A stretch of DNA of 64,000 nt, taken from positions 4,402,001 through 4,466,000 of the forward strand of contig NC_003197.2 in NCBI RefSeq assembly GCF_000006945.2. The letters run 5' to 3'. Origin of the DNA: Salmonella enterica subsp. enterica serovar Typhimurium str. LT2 (GTDB lineage: Bacteria > Pseudomonadota > Gammaproteobacteria > Enterobacterales > Enterobacteriaceae). A model generated the notes under the pieces. The model was not told where the DNA came from. It saw only the letters and a list, made by a program, of their open reading frames with translations, and did no database searches. This document shows positions 1-12,905 of the stretch, piece by piece (the first letter of the stretch is position 1; each line of letters begins with the position of its first letter). A program made the translations under genes and the position numbers.

Positions 1-51
1 TCCTTCGTTCGCATTGGGGATGTATCTGGATCAACAACGAGGAGCTGCATG

Positions 52-1653
52 ATGAATCCACAGGCAACCACAACTGATGAATTAACCTTTACCAGGCCGC
101 AAGGCGAGCTGGAAAAGCAAGTCCTGACCGCTGAAGCAGTCGAGTTTTTGACGGAGTTAGTCACCCGTTTTACGCCAAAACGCAATAAACTCCTGGCTGC
201 CCGTATCCAGCAACAGCAGGATATTGATAACGGTAAGTTGCCTGATTTTATTTCGGAAACCACTTCCATTAGAGAAAGTAATTGGCAGATTCGTGGTATT
301 CCGGCGGATTTACAGGATCGCCGAGTAGAAATTACCGGGCCGGTTGAACGTAAAATGGTGATTAATGCCCTGAACGCAAATGTGAAAGTGTTTATGGCGG
401 ATTTTGAAGACTCGCTGGCGCCGGACTGGAATAAAGTTATTGATGGTCAAATCAACCTGCGTGATGCGGTGAACGGCACCATTAGCTATACCAACGAAGC
501 CGGAAAAATCTATCAGCTCAAGCCCGATCCGGCCGTATTGATTTGTCGTGTACGTGGTCTACATCTGCCAGAAAAACATGTTACCTGGCGGGGGGAAGCC
601 ATTCCCGGCAGCCTGTTTGATTTTGCTCTGTACTTTTTCCACAACTATAAAGCGCTGCTCGCTAAAGGTAGCGGCCCGTATTTTTACCTGCCGAAAACGC
701 AAGCCTGGCAGGAGGCAGCCTGGTGGAGCGAAGTGTTCAGCTACGCCGAAGACCGCTTTAACCTGCCGCGCGGTACGATCAAAGCGACCCTGTTGATTGA
801 AACGCTGCCGGCTGTTTTCCAGATGGATGAGATTCTTCATGCGCTGCGTGATCATATCGTCGGTCTCAACTGTGGTCGCTGGGATTATATTTTCAGCTAT
901 ATCAAAACGTTGAAAAATCACCCGGATCGCGTTTTGCCGGACAGGCAGGTGGTAACGATGGACAAACCGTTTCTGAGCGCCTACTCGCGCCTGCTGATCA
1001 AAACCTGCCACAAGCGCGGCGCGTTCGCGATGGGCGGTATGGCGGCGTTTATCCCGAGCAAAGACGTTGAACGCAACAATCAGGTCCTTGCCAAAGTGAA
1101 AGCGGATAAAGCGCTGGAAGCGAACAACGGCCACGACGGCACGTGGATTGCGCATCCTGGGTTGGCGGATACCGCAATGGCCGTCTTTAACGAGGTACTG
1201 GGCGAGCACAAAAATCAGCTGTTCATTACCCGTGATGAAGATGCGCCGATTACCGCTGAACAGTTACTGGAGCCATGTGAAGGCGAACGCACAGAAGCGG
1301 GAATGCGCGCCAATATTCGCGTGGCAGTGCAGTACATTGAAGCGTGGATCTCCGGCAATGGCTGTGTACCGATTTACGGTCTGATGGAGGATGCCGCGAC
1401 GGCGGAAATCTCACGAACCTCTATCTGGCAGTGGATTCACCATGAGAAAACACTGAGCAATGGAAAACCCGTAACGAAAACGCTTTTCCGCGAAATGTTG
1501 GCGGAAGAGATGCGGGTAATCCAGGACGAACTGGGCGAGCACCGCTACAGCAGCGGGCGCTTCGACGATGCCGCACGTCTGATGGAGCAAATCACCACCT
1601 CAGATGACTTAATCGACTTCCTCACCCTGCCGGGCTATCGCTTACTGGCTTAA
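52..1653 (+). CDS. aceB: Malate synthase A
   Basis: Condenses glyoxylate with acetyl-CoA to malate, the second step of the glyoxylate bypass; cytoplasmic. The protein is 533 residues, the usual length for AceB, and carries the malate synthase signature RDHIVGLNCGRWDYIF near residue 270. Two adjacent ATGs exist at 49 and 52; GGAG at 41-44 is better spaced for the second, giving a start of MNPQATTT. It is the first gene of aceBAK, with aceA 31 bases downstream. The promoter and IclR operator lie mostly before the window. Near-identical to enterobacterial AceB from memory; identification is firm. Confidence 0.97.
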   Translation: MNPQATTTDELTFTRPQGELEKQVLTAEAVEFLTELVTRFTPKRNKLLAARIQQQQDIDNGKLPDFISETTSIRESNWQIRGIPADLQDRRVEITGPVERKMVINALNANVKVFMADFEDSLAPDWNKVIDGQINLRDAVNGTISYTNEAGKIYQLKPDPAVLICRVRGLHLPEKHVTWRGEAIPGSLFDFALYFFHNYKALLAKGSGPYFYLPKTQAWQEAAWWSEVFSYAEDRFNLPRGTIKATLLIETLPAVFQMDEILHALRDHIVGLNCGRWDYIFSYIKTLKNHPDRVLPDRQVVTMDKPFLSAYSRLLIKTCHKRGAFAMGGMAAFIPSKDVERNNQVLAKVKADKALEANNGHDGTWIAHPGLADTAMAVFNEVLGEHKNQLFITRDEDAPITAEQLLEPCEGERTEAGMRANIRVAVQYIEAWISGNGCVPIYGLMEDAATAEISRTSIWQWIHHEKTLSNGKPVTKTLFREMLAEEMRVIQDELGEHRYSSGRFDDAARLMEQITTSDDLIDFLTLPGYRLLA

Positions 1654-1684
1654 TTCACCACATAACAATATGGAGCATCTGCAC

Positions 1685-2989
1685 ATGAAAACCCGTACTC
1701 AACAAATCGAAGAATTACAGAAAGAGTGGACACAACCGCGCTGGGAAGGCATCACCCGCCCGTACAGCGCGGAGGAGGTGGTGAAATTACGCGGCTCGGT
1801 TAACCCGGAATGCACGCTGGCGCAGCTCGGCGCCGCGAAAATGTGGCGGCTGTTGCACGGTGAAGCGAAAAAAGGCTATATCAACAGCCTTGGCGCGCTG
1901 ACCGGCGGTCAGGCGTTGCAGCAGGCGAAAGCCGGTATTGAGGCGATTTATCTTTCAGGCTGGCAGGTGGCGGCAGATGCCAACCTGGCATCCAGCATGT
2001 ATCCGGATCAATCGTTGTACCCGGCAAACTCTGTTCCGGCGGTAGTGGATCGGATCAACAACACTTTTCGTCGTGCAGATCAGATCCAGTGGGCATCCGG
2101 TATTGAACCCAACGATCCGCGCTATGTGGATTACTTCCTGCCGATCGTTGCTGATGCGGAAGCCGGTTTTGGCGGCGTTCTGAATGCCTTCGAACTGATG
2201 AAATCGATGATTGAAGCCGGTGCAGCGGCCGTTCACTTCGAAGATCAGCTGGCGTCGGTGAAGAAATGCGGCCATATGGGCGGCAAGGTGCTGGTCCCCA
2301 CGCAGGAGGCGATTCAGAAACTGGTTGCTGCGCGTCTGGCCGCTGATGTGATGGGCGTCCCGACGCTGGTGATTGCGCGTACCGATGCGGATGCGGCAGA
2401 TCTGATCACCTCCGACTGCGATCCCTATGACAGCGGTTTTATTACCGGCGAACGCACCAGCGAAGGTTTCTACCGCACCCATGCGGGCATTGAGCAGGCG
2501 ATCAGCCGCGGTCTGGCGTATGCCCCGTATGCCGATCTGGTATGGTGCGAAACCTCTACGCCGGATCTCGAACTGGCGCGTCGTTTTGCCGATGCTATCC
2601 ACGCGAAGTATCCGGGCAAACTGCTGGCCTATAACTGTTCACCATCCTTCAACTGGCAGAAGAATCTGGACGACAAGACCATTGCCAGCTTCCAGCAGCA
2701 GTTGTCGGACATGGGTTACAAATACCAGTTTATTACCCTGGCGGGCATCCACAGCATGTGGTTCAACATGTTCGACCTGGCGCATGCATACGCGCAGGGC
2801 GAGGGCATGAAGCACTATGTTGAGAAGGTTCAACAACCCGAGTTCGCCGCGGCGAAAGATGGCTACACCTTTGTTTCCCACCAGCAGGAAGTGGGTACTG
2901 GTTACTTCGACAAAGTCACCACCATTATTCAGGGCGGCGCGTCATCCGTTACCGCGTTAACGGGTTCCACCGAAGAAGCGCAGTTTTGA
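1685..2989 (+). CDS. aceA: Isocitrate lyase
   Basis: Cleaves isocitrate to succinate and glyoxylate, the committing step of the glyoxylate bypass; a cytoplasmic homotetramer. The protein has 434 residues and shows the isocitrate lyase signature KKCGHM with the catalytic Cys near residue 195, plus an active-site DAEAGFGG segment near 157-164. An upstream in-frame ATG at 1670 exists, but GGAG at 1672-1675 sits correctly for the ATG at 1685 (MKTRTQQIEELQ), which matches the family. It is the second gene of aceBAK and is followed by a REP element that separates it from aceK. Confidence 0.97.
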   Translation: MKTRTQQIEELQKEWTQPRWEGITRPYSAEEVVKLRGSVNPECTLAQLGAAKMWRLLHGEAKKGYINSLGALTGGQALQQAKAGIEAIYLSGWQVAADANLASSMYPDQSLYPANSVPAVVDRINNTFRRADQIQWASGIEPNDPRYVDYFLPIVADAEAGFGGVLNAFELMKSMIEAGAAAVHFEDQLASVKKCGHMGGKVLVPTQEAIQKLVAARLAADVMGVPTLVIARTDADAADLITSDCDPYDSGFITGERTSEGFYRTHAGIEQAISRGLAYAPYADLVWCETSTPDLELARRFADAIHAKYPGKLLAYNCSPSFNWQKNLDDKTIASFQQQLSDMGYKYQFITLAGIHSMWFNMFDLAHAYAQGEGMKHYVEKVQQPEFAAAKDGYTFVSHQQEVGTGYFDKVTTIIQGGASSVTALTGSTEEAQF

Positions 2990-2992
2990 TTG

Positions 2993-3082
2993 ATGCCCGG
3001 TGGCGCTGCGCTTACCGGGCCTACAGATAGCGTAGGCCGGATAAGCGAACGCGCCATCCGGCATGACGTGGTGCCGGATGAG
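2993..3082. repeat. REP/BIME element between aceA and aceK
   Basis: Contains the palindromic units GCCCGGTGGCGCTGCGC / TACCGGGCCTAC and GTAGGCCGGATAAGCG, followed by GCCATCCGGCA, in alternating orientation. This is a typical enterobacterial BIME. In this position such structures are associated with lower expression of aceK than of aceBA, through mRNA processing or attenuation; that effect is known for the operon and not visible here. Confidence 0.9.
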
Positions 3083-3090
3083 GGAAAAAA

Positions 3091-4842
3091 ATGCCGCGTG
3101 GCCTGGAATTACTGATTGCTCAAACCATCCTGCAAGGCTTTGACGCGCAGTATGGTCGATTTCTGGAAGTGACTTCCGGCGCGCAGCAGCGTTTTGAACA
3201 GGCCGACTGGCACGCCGTCCAACAGGCGATGAAAAGCCGTATCCACCTCTATGATCATCATGTGGGTCTGGTGGTGGAGCAACTGCGCTGTATTACCGAT
3301 GGCAAAAGTACCGACGCGGATTTCCTTTTACGCGTTAAAGAGCATTACACCCGGCTGTTGCCGGATTACCCGCGCTTCGAGATTGCGGAGAGCTTTTTCA
3401 ACTCCGTTTATTGCCGGTTATTTGACCACCGCTCGTTAACACCCGAGCGGTTGTTTATTTTCAGTTCGCAACCGGAGCGCCGCTTCCGTACTATCCCGCG
3501 CCCGCTGGCCAAAGACTTCTTTCCCGATCACGGTTGGGAGCCGCTGTTGATGCGCATACTCAGTGACTTACCGCTGCGTCTGCCCTGGCAGAATAAAAGC
3601 CGGGATATCCGCTATATTATCGCGCACCTGACTGAAACACTGGGCGAGGACGCGCTACCTCGCTGCCATGTCCAGGTGGCGAACGAGTTGTTTTACCGTA
3701 ATAAAGCGGCCTGGCTGGTAGGTAAATTAACCACACCTGACGGTACGCTGCCGTTTTTATTGCCGATTCATCGCACTGATGAGGGGGAACTGTTTGTCGA
3801 TACCTGCCTGACCACCACGGCAGAAGCGAGCATTGTGTTTGGTTTTGCCCGCTCTTATTTTATGGTGTATGCGCCGCTGCCTGCCGCGCTGGTTGAGTGG
3901 TTGCGTGAAATCCTGCCGGGTAAAACCACTGCCGAACTGTATATGGCGATTGGCTGCCAGAAACATGCGAAAACCGAAAGCTACCGCGAATATTTATGTT
4001 ATCTGGCTGAAAGCGATGAGAAATTTATTGAGGCGCCTGGCATCCGCGGCATGGTGATGCTGGTGTTTACCCTGCCAGGTTTCGACCGGGTATTTAAAAT
4101 CATTAAAGACAAATTCGCCCCGCAGAAAGAGATGTCTGCCGCCCATGTGCGTGCCTGTTATCAACTGGTAAAAGAGCATGATCGCGTCGGTCGTATGGCG
4201 GATACCCAGGAGTTTGAGAATTTCGTGCTGGATAAACGGCAAATTGATCCGGCGCTGATGGCGCTGTTACGACAAGAAGCGCCAGAGAAGATTACCGATC
4301 TTGGGGAACATATCGTCATTCGCCATCTCTATATTGAACGTCGCATGGTGCCGCTCAATATCTGGCTGGAACAGGTAGAAGGCCAGCAGTTGCGCGATGC
4401 GATAGAAGAATATGGTAATGCGATTCGCCAGCTTGCCGCCGCTAATATTTTCCCCGGCGATATGTTGTTTAAAAACTTTGGCGTTACCCGTCATGGTCGC
4501 GTGGTGTTCTACGACTACGATGAAATTTGCTACATGACGGAAGTGAATTTCCGCGATATTCCGCCAGCGCGTTATCCGGAAGACGAACTGGCCAGCGAAC
4601 CCTGGTATAGCGTCTCGCCAGGTGATGTTTTCCCGGAGGAGTTTCGCCACTGGCTGTGTGCCGATCCGCGTATCGGGCCATTGTTTGAAGAGATGCATGC
4701 CGACCTGTTTCGCGCCGATTACTGGCGCGCGCTACAGACGCGTATTAAAGAAGGGCATGTAGAAGATGTGTATGCCTATCGACGTAGACAGCGCTTTAGC
4801 GTGCGTTACGGCGCGATCTCAAGTACGGCGAACTCTTCGTAA
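3091..4842 (+). CDS. aceK: Isocitrate dehydrogenase kinase/phosphatase
   Basis: Bifunctional enzyme that phosphorylates and dephosphorylates isocitrate dehydrogenase (Icd), switching carbon flow between the TCA cycle and the glyoxylate bypass. The protein is 583 residues, slightly longer than the roughly 578 of E. coli, and begins MPRGLELLIAQTILQG as in the family. The start is supported by GAGGG about 8 bases upstream. It is the last gene of aceBAK. Its 3' end overlaps the convergent ASCH-domain gene by 37 bp (4806-4842), so both C-termini are encoded by the same DNA on opposite strands. Confidence 0.97.
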   Translation: MPRGLELLIAQTILQGFDAQYGRFLEVTSGAQQRFEQADWHAVQQAMKSRIHLYDHHVGLVVEQLRCITDGKSTDADFLLRVKEHYTRLLPDYPRFEIAESFFNSVYCRLFDHRSLTPERLFIFSSQPERRFRTIPRPLAKDFFPDHGWEPLLMRILSDLPLRLPWQNKSRDIRYIIAHLTETLGEDALPRCHVQVANELFYRNKAAWLVGKLTTPDGTLPFLLPIHRTDEGELFVDTCLTTTAEASIVFGFARSYFMVYAPLPAALVEWLREILPGKTTAELYMAIGCQKHAKTESYREYLCYLAESDEKFIEAPGIRGMVMLVFTLPGFDRVFKIIKDKFAPQKEMSAAHVRACYQLVKEHDRVGRMADTQEFENFVLDKRQIDPALMALLRQEAPEKITDLGEHIVIRHLYIERRMVPLNIWLEQVEGQQLRDAIEEYGNAIRQLAAANIFPGDMLFKNFGVTRHGRVVFYDYDEICYMTEVNFRDIPPARYPEDELASEPWYSVSPGDVFPEEFRHWLCADPRIGPLFEEMHADLFRADYWRALQTRIKEGHVEDVYAYRRRQRFSVRYGAISSTANSS

Positions 4843-5222
4843 ACCAGTTCCATCTCCGGCGACCAATTACCCTCGCGCTCAAAAAAGGCCCGGTGTGCCG
4901 CTTGCCAGTACGCCAGGCTAAGATCGCCTTCGCCTTCCAGTGCGGCGAGATCGGCGCTCATCTCGTTAAAACGGATCAGCCTGAGCGCCAGCGTGCGTAT
5001 GACGCACACGGCGTCGCCTGTGCCGTTGAGCACAATGTGATATGACCCGGGCGTGACAGGGGGTTGCTCTTTCTGATAGCTAACCAGCGAGCTACAGGTG
5101 CCACGCTTTTTACCGGCGACCACTAGCGCCGCCAGCTCGTCGGCCAGCGCCGGCGAATCACCGAAAGACCAACAGAAGGCCTGTGGGTACTTCTCCTGCC
5201 AGTATAATTTCAGGCTGCTCAT
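4806..5222 (-). CDS. ASCH-domain protein
   Basis: A 138-residue cytoplasmic protein starting MSSLKLYWQEKYPQ. The segments WSFGDSP, LAALVVAGKKRGTCSS and GDAVCVIRTLALRLIRFNEM fit the ASCH domain, a PUA-like fold proposed to bind RNA or modified nucleosides. The ATG at 5222 lies one base after the iclR stop (TGA-A-ATG), and the iclR end supplies GGTGGAA as ribosome binding site, so translation is probably coupled to iclR. An alternative in-frame ATG at 5240 lies inside iclR. The 3' end overlaps aceK by 37 bp. The function is unknown; E. coli K-12 has arpA near here instead (recalled). Confidence 0.8.
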   Translation of the reverse strand: MSSLKLYWQEKYPQAFCWSFGDSPALADELAALVVAGKKRGTCSSLVSYQKEQPPVTPGSYHIVLNGTGDAVCVIRTLALRLIRFNEMSADLAALEGEGDLSLAYWQAAHRAFFEREGNWSPEMELVYEEFAVLEIAP

Positions 5223-5223
5223 T

Positions 5224-6048
5224 TCAGCGAGTTCCACCATAGGCCAGCGTTACCTCTTTCGCCGCTTTAATCACCATGGCGCCAAGTTCGGTGACGCGAT
5301 CGTCGGTAATGCGTGAGCAGGGGCCGGAAATAGAGAGGGCCGCAAACGGTTCGCGGTGTTCGTCATAAATACACGAGGCCACGCAGCGCAGACCGAGCGC
5401 ATGTTCTTCGTCGTCAAAGGAATAGCCGCGCTTGCGTGTTTGGGCGAGGTCATCTTTCAGATGCAGCGGCGACACCAGCGTCGCATGGGTATAAGCGTGC
5501 AACCCCTTGCGGTGCAGCAGACTGGTAACCTGTTCCTCACTGAGCTGTGATAAAAACGCCTTGCCCGCGCCAGAGGCGTGCATGGGCAGCTTGCCGCCAA
5601 TAGGGGCGGACATGCGCATCAATTGTGTGCACTGCACCTGGTCGATAATAATAGCCTGATGGTCGCTCTGGTCGAGTACGGCAAGGTTTACCGTTTCGCC
5701 GGAGTCCTCCATCAGCTTGCGCAAAATCGGATGGACAATCGCCAGCAGATTACGGCTCTGTAAGAAGCTGCTACCGACGATAAACGCGTGTGCGCCTACG
5801 GCCCAATGGCCCAGCTCACCAACCTGGCGGACAAAACCCTGCTGCTGCATGGTGGTGAGTAGACGGTGAGTCGTGGAATTAGGCAAACCCGCCTGTTGCG
5901 CCAGTTCGGTCAGCGCGACGCTGCCGTTGGACTCGGCAATCCACTCCAGCAGCTTCAGACCGCGAGTTAATGACTGAACCTGCCCGGTTACGGGTGCAGT
6001 GGTAGCGGCAGGTTTTCTCCCGCGTTTCGCGGGAACAGGGGCAACCAT
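5224..6048 (-). CDS. iclR: Acetate operon repressor IclR
   Basis: Transcriptional repressor of aceBAK whose activity responds to glyoxylate and pyruvate. The 274-residue protein has an N-terminal winged helix (residues about 25-90; TELAQQAGLPNSTTHRLL is the recognition region) and a C-terminal IclR effector domain (SGETVNLAVLDQ, MHASGAGKAFLSQL, GLRCVASCIYDE). The start MVAPVPAKRGRKP at 6048 has a strong AAGGAG six bases upstream. A longer frame to 6096 exists but lacks such a site. It is convergent with aceK and followed at one base by the ASCH gene. Confidence 0.96.
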   Translation of the reverse strand: MVAPVPAKRGRKPAATTAPVTGQVQSLTRGLKLLEWIAESNGSVALTELAQQAGLPNSTTHRLLTTMQQQGFVRQVGELGHWAVGAHAFIVGSSFLQSRNLLAIVHPILRKLMEDSGETVNLAVLDQSDHQAIIIDQVQCTQLMRMSAPIGGKLPMHASGAGKAFLSQLSEEQVTSLLHRKGLHAYTHATLVSPLHLKDDLAQTRKRGYSFDDEEHALGLRCVASCIYDEHREPFAALSISGPCSRITDDRVTELGAMVIKAAKEVTLAYGGTR

Positions 6049-6142
6049 GGCAGACTCCTTTTTCTGTATCGTGGAAATCATTTTCGTTTTATTCAATTAT
6101 AATGCAAGAGTTCCTGAACTGATCGGATGAGTGACATCACAG

Positions 6143-6241
6143 GATGCCCGATAGCGCTGCGCTTATCAGGCCTACGCTTTGGGAGCCGCCAAAGTAATTT
6201 GTAGACTGATAAGGCGCTTGCGCCGCCATCCGGCAAAGCGA
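6143..6241. repeat. REP/BIME element between iclR and metH
   Basis: Palindromic REP units (GATGCCCGATAGCGCTGCGC, TATCAGGCCTACG, GATAAGGCGCTTGCGCCGCC, ATCCGGCA) occupy much of the 303-base divergent iclR-metH intergenic region. The remainder (6049-6142 and 6242-6351) must hold both promoters. I could not assign a MetR site with confidence. Confidence 0.85.
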
Positions 6242-6351
6242 CAGAAGTGGGTGGCAAGCTGAACATGTCTCATGTTGCCCGTTGTTCTCTTTTCCGCCAG
6301 CACGCTTTGTGCCAGTATGGCTCGTTACGTGGAGCGTTGTCGGGAGCGAGT

Positions 6352-10035
<3,684 letters not shown>

Positions 10036-10067
10036 TTCATAAAATCGTCACTTTTCCTTACAACATA

Positions 10068-10100
10068 CAAGGCACTCATTGGGTGCCTTGTCTCTTTCTT
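10068..10100 (+). terminator. Rho-independent terminator after metH
   Basis: Perfect 8-bp stem CAAGGCAC / GTGCCTTG (10068-10075 with 10083-10090), followed by a T-rich tract TCTCTTTCTT. It lies 33 bases after the metH stop. Confidence 0.8.
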
Positions 10101-10142
10101 ACAATTAAACCCTTATACTGAAGGAAGGCTCTACGCTGAATT

Positions 10143-10252
10143 TGCCGGATGGCGGCGTAAACGCCTTATCCAGCATACCGTATTACGTATGGTAAGCCCG
10201 GTGGCGTGCAACGCCAGCAGGCCTTAACGCTTTGCGCCATCAGGCAATTTAT
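10143..10252. repeat. REP/BIME element between metH and yjbB
   Basis: REP-type units TTGCCGGATGGCGGCGTAAA, CGCCTTATCCAGC, AAGCCCGGTGGCG and GCGCCATCAGGCAA in alternating orientation, between the metH terminator and the yjbB ribosome binding site. Confidence 0.8.
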
Positions 10253-10301
10253 CGCAAGTGAGCTTCAGGAAAACGTATAACGATAAGGAGAACCTGACGC
10301 C

Positions 10302-11933
10302 GTGTTAACTTTGCTCCATCTACTTTCTGCCGTTGCGCTGTTGGTATGGGGAACACATATCGTTCGTACTGGCGTAATGCGCGTGTTTGGCGCGCGTCTA
10401 CGCACTGTCCTCAGCCGCAGCGTGGAAAAGAAACCGCTCGCCTTTTGTGCGGGTATCGGTGTTACCGCGCTGGTACAAAGCAGTAACGCCACCACTTTAT
10501 TGGTAACGTCGTTTGTCGCCCAGGATCTTGTCGCCCTGACGCCAGCTCTGGTGATTGTGCTGGGCGCTGATGTGGGTACTGCGCTAATGGCGCGTATTCT
10601 CACCTTTGATTTGTCGTGGCTGTCGCCGCTGCTGATTTTTATTGGCGTGATTTTCTTTTTGGGACGTAAGCAGTCCCGTGCCGGGCAGCTTGGTCGCGTC
10701 GGTATCGGGCTTGGCCTGATTCTACTGGCGCTGGAGCTGATTGTGCAGGCGGTGACGCCGATCACTCAGGCTAATGGCGTGCAGGTCATTTTCGCGTCGC
10801 TGACGGGCGACATTATGCTGGATGCGCTGATTGGCGCGATGTTCGCTATTATCAGTTATTCCAGCCTGGCGGCGGTGTTGCTGACGGCGACCCTGACGGC
10901 GGCGGGGATTATATCGTTCCCGGTGGCGTTGTGCCTGGTCATCGGCGCCAATCTGGGATCGGGGCTGCTGGCGATGCTCAATAACAGCGCCGCCAATGCT
11001 GCCGCGCGTCGCGTAGCGCTCGGCAGCCTATTGTTCAAATTGATCGGCAGCCTGGTCATCCTGCCGTTTGTCCATCCGCTGGCGAATCTGATGGATGAGC
11101 TATCGCTACCGAAATCAGAGCTGGTGATCTATTTCCACGTTTTCTATAACCTGGTGCGCTGCCTGGCGATGGTGCCATTTGCCGAGCTGATGGCGCGTTT
11201 TTGTAAACGAATTATTCGTGATGAGCCTGAACTGGATACCCATCTGAAGCCGAAACATCTGGATGTCAGCGCGCTGGATACGCCAACGCTGGCGCTGGCC
11301 AATGCTGCCCGCGAGGTGTTGCGCATTGGCGATGCGATGGAACAGATGATGGAAGGGCTAAAAAAGGTCATGCACGGCGAGCCGCGTGAAGAGAAAGCGC
11401 TGCGCAAGCTGGCGGATGACGTTAACGTGCTCTACACCGCGATTAAGCTTTATCTGGCGCGAATGCCAAAAGACGAGCTGGCGGCGGAGGAGTCCCGCCG
11501 GTGGGCGGAGATTATTGAGATGGCCCTGAACCTCGAACAGGCGTCGGATATTATCGAGCGAATGGGCAGTGAGATTGCCGACAAGTCGCTGGCGGCGCGT
11601 CGGGCATTTTCAGAAGAAGGATTGAAAGAGCTGGATGCGCTTTACGATCAACTGCTCAGTAATCTGCAACTGGCGATGTCGGTCTTTTTCTCCGGCGATG
11701 TCACCAGCGCCCGTCGGTTGCGCCGCAGTAAACATCGCTTCCGTATACTTAATCGCCGATACTCACATGCGCATGTCGACCGCCTGCACCAGCAGAACGT
11801 GCAAAGCATTGAAACCAGCTCGCTCCATTTAGGGCTGCTGGGCGATATGAAGCGTCTTAACTCACTGTTCTGTTCGGTCGCCTATAGCGTACTGGAACAG
11901 CCGGATCAGGACGAGGAACGGGGCGAGTATTAA
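10302..11933 (+). CDS. yjbB: Na+/phosphate cotransporter-family membrane protein YjbB
   Basis: A 543-residue inner-membrane protein of the Na/Pi cotransporter family. The N-terminal half (residues 1-300) has about eight membrane segments with the duplicated signature seen as QSSNATTLLV and the related ISYSSLAAVLL. The C-terminal half is a soluble helical PhoU-like domain (AREVLRIGDAMEQM, LNLEQASDIIERMGS). The E. coli homologue is reported to export phosphate. The start is GTG at 10302 with AAGGAG at 10285-10290. It is convergent with pepE across a REP-like palindrome. Confidence 0.92.
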   Translation: MLTLLHLLSAVALLVWGTHIVRTGVMRVFGARLRTVLSRSVEKKPLAFCAGIGVTALVQSSNATTLLVTSFVAQDLVALTPALVIVLGADVGTALMARILTFDLSWLSPLLIFIGVIFFLGRKQSRAGQLGRVGIGLGLILLALELIVQAVTPITQANGVQVIFASLTGDIMLDALIGAMFAIISYSSLAAVLLTATLTAAGIISFPVALCLVIGANLGSGLLAMLNNSAANAAARRVALGSLLFKLIGSLVILPFVHPLANLMDELSLPKSELVIYFHVFYNLVRCLAMVPFAELMARFCKRIIRDEPELDTHLKPKHLDVSALDTPTLALANAAREVLRIGDAMEQMMEGLKKVMHGEPREEKALRKLADDVNVLYTAIKLYLARMPKDELAAEESRRWAEIIEMALNLEQASDIIERMGSEIADKSLAARRAFSEEGLKELDALYDQLLSNLQLAMSVFFSGDVTSARRLRRSKHRFRILNRRYSHAHVDRLHQQNVQSIETSSLHLGLLGDMKRLNSLFCSVAYSVLEQPDQDEERGEY

Positions 11934-11935
11934 GT

Positions 11936-11998
11936 GAAATGCCGGATGGCGGGGCCTACGGAGAACATGCGCGTAGGCCCGTCATTCGGCATTCAATA
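11936..11998. repeat. REP-like palindrome between convergent yjbB and pepE
   Basis: AATGCCGGATGGCGGGGCC pairs with GGCCCGTCATTCGGCATT around a short centre. Being nearly symmetric and between two gene ends, it may serve as a bidirectional terminator. Confidence 0.7.
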
Positions 11999-12008
11999 TG
12001 GCCTGGGA

Positions 12009-12698
12009 TTAAAAGCGATGACCCGCTTCCAGCGCCACGGCCTCTTCGCCCGCTTTAAACACCCAGGTGGTATTCGGGCCGCCGAGAACCGCCTGGCCGT
12101 TGCTCACCTGAATCCAGTTACCTTCCGGCAAACCAATCACTGTCAGTTCCGGCGCGACCACCAGCAGTTCGCGAATACGCTGCTCGCGGGTCTCGCCCTT
12201 ATGACCTTCCGGCAAGGCGTTAGTGAAGTGAGGATTAATTTGCAGCGGGAACAGATCCAGCGCGTCGAAACCGTTTGGATCGACGATCGGCATATCGTTG
12301 GTCGTGCGGATAGTCGGGCAGGCAAGGTTGGCGCCCGCGCTCCAGCCGATATACAGCGCGCCGCGTTTTACCCTGTCCGCCATCGGCGCCAGCAGCCCGC
12401 GTTCACGCGATTCTTTCAGTAGCTGGAAGGTATTTCCGCCGCCGACAATAATGATTTCCGCTTTCTCAATCGCCGCAAGCGGATCGGCGACACGATGAAT
12501 CCCTGTGACGTTTACCCCTAATGGCGCAAGCACCTCTGCGGTTTTATCCGTGTACTCGTCCCATGTTTGCGTGACGCCGGCAAACGGAATAAACACGGCT
12601 GAGCGTCGACCGTTCAATTGATTCGCTATCAGCGGCAGAGCGTGTTCCAGCCAGGCCTTACCCGGCAGCGTCGAGTTACTTAATAAAAGCAGTTCCAT
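12009..12698 (-). CDS. pepE: Peptidase E, alpha-aspartyl dipeptidase
   Basis: Hydrolyses dipeptides with N-terminal aspartate; a cytoplasmic serine peptidase of family S51. The 229-residue protein has the nucleophile elbow GWSAGANLA with the catalytic Ser at residue 120, exactly as described for the Salmonella enzyme, preceded by the strand EIIIVGGGNTFQLL. The segment EGHKGETREQRIREL supplies the region of the catalytic His. The start is ATG at 12698 with GGTGGAGAAG upstream. It is a stand-alone gene, convergent with yjbB. Confidence 0.96.
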   Translation of the reverse strand: MELLLLSNSTLPGKAWLEHALPLIANQLNGRRSAVFIPFAGVTQTWDEYTDKTAEVLAPLGVNVTGIHRVADPLAAIEKAEIIIVGGGNTFQLLKESRERGLLAPMADRVKRGALYIGWSAGANLACPTIRTTNDMPIVDPNGFDALDLFPLQINPHFTNALPEGHKGETREQRIRELLVVAPELTVIGLPEGNWIQVSNGQAVLGGPNTTWVFKAGEEAVALEAGHRF

Positions 12699-12905
12699 TA
12701 CTTCTCCACCTCATCAGGAAATGTCAAAACGTAATAATGCTACCATTATCCATTTAATGTCTTACTGATATGGCTCATGATGTTACGCGTGTCACAGGCA
12801 AAGCGCGGTCGCTAAAAGTGACGACAGGCCAGATCTGCCATCTGGTATCGCCTGAAAAATTACAGGTATAATCCGCAAAATTATTTAACACGTTTAGAGA
12901 CGAAA

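Noticed and set aside
559..1209. Open frame opposite aceB
   Set aside because: Shadow of aceB; no family resemblance or ribosome site.
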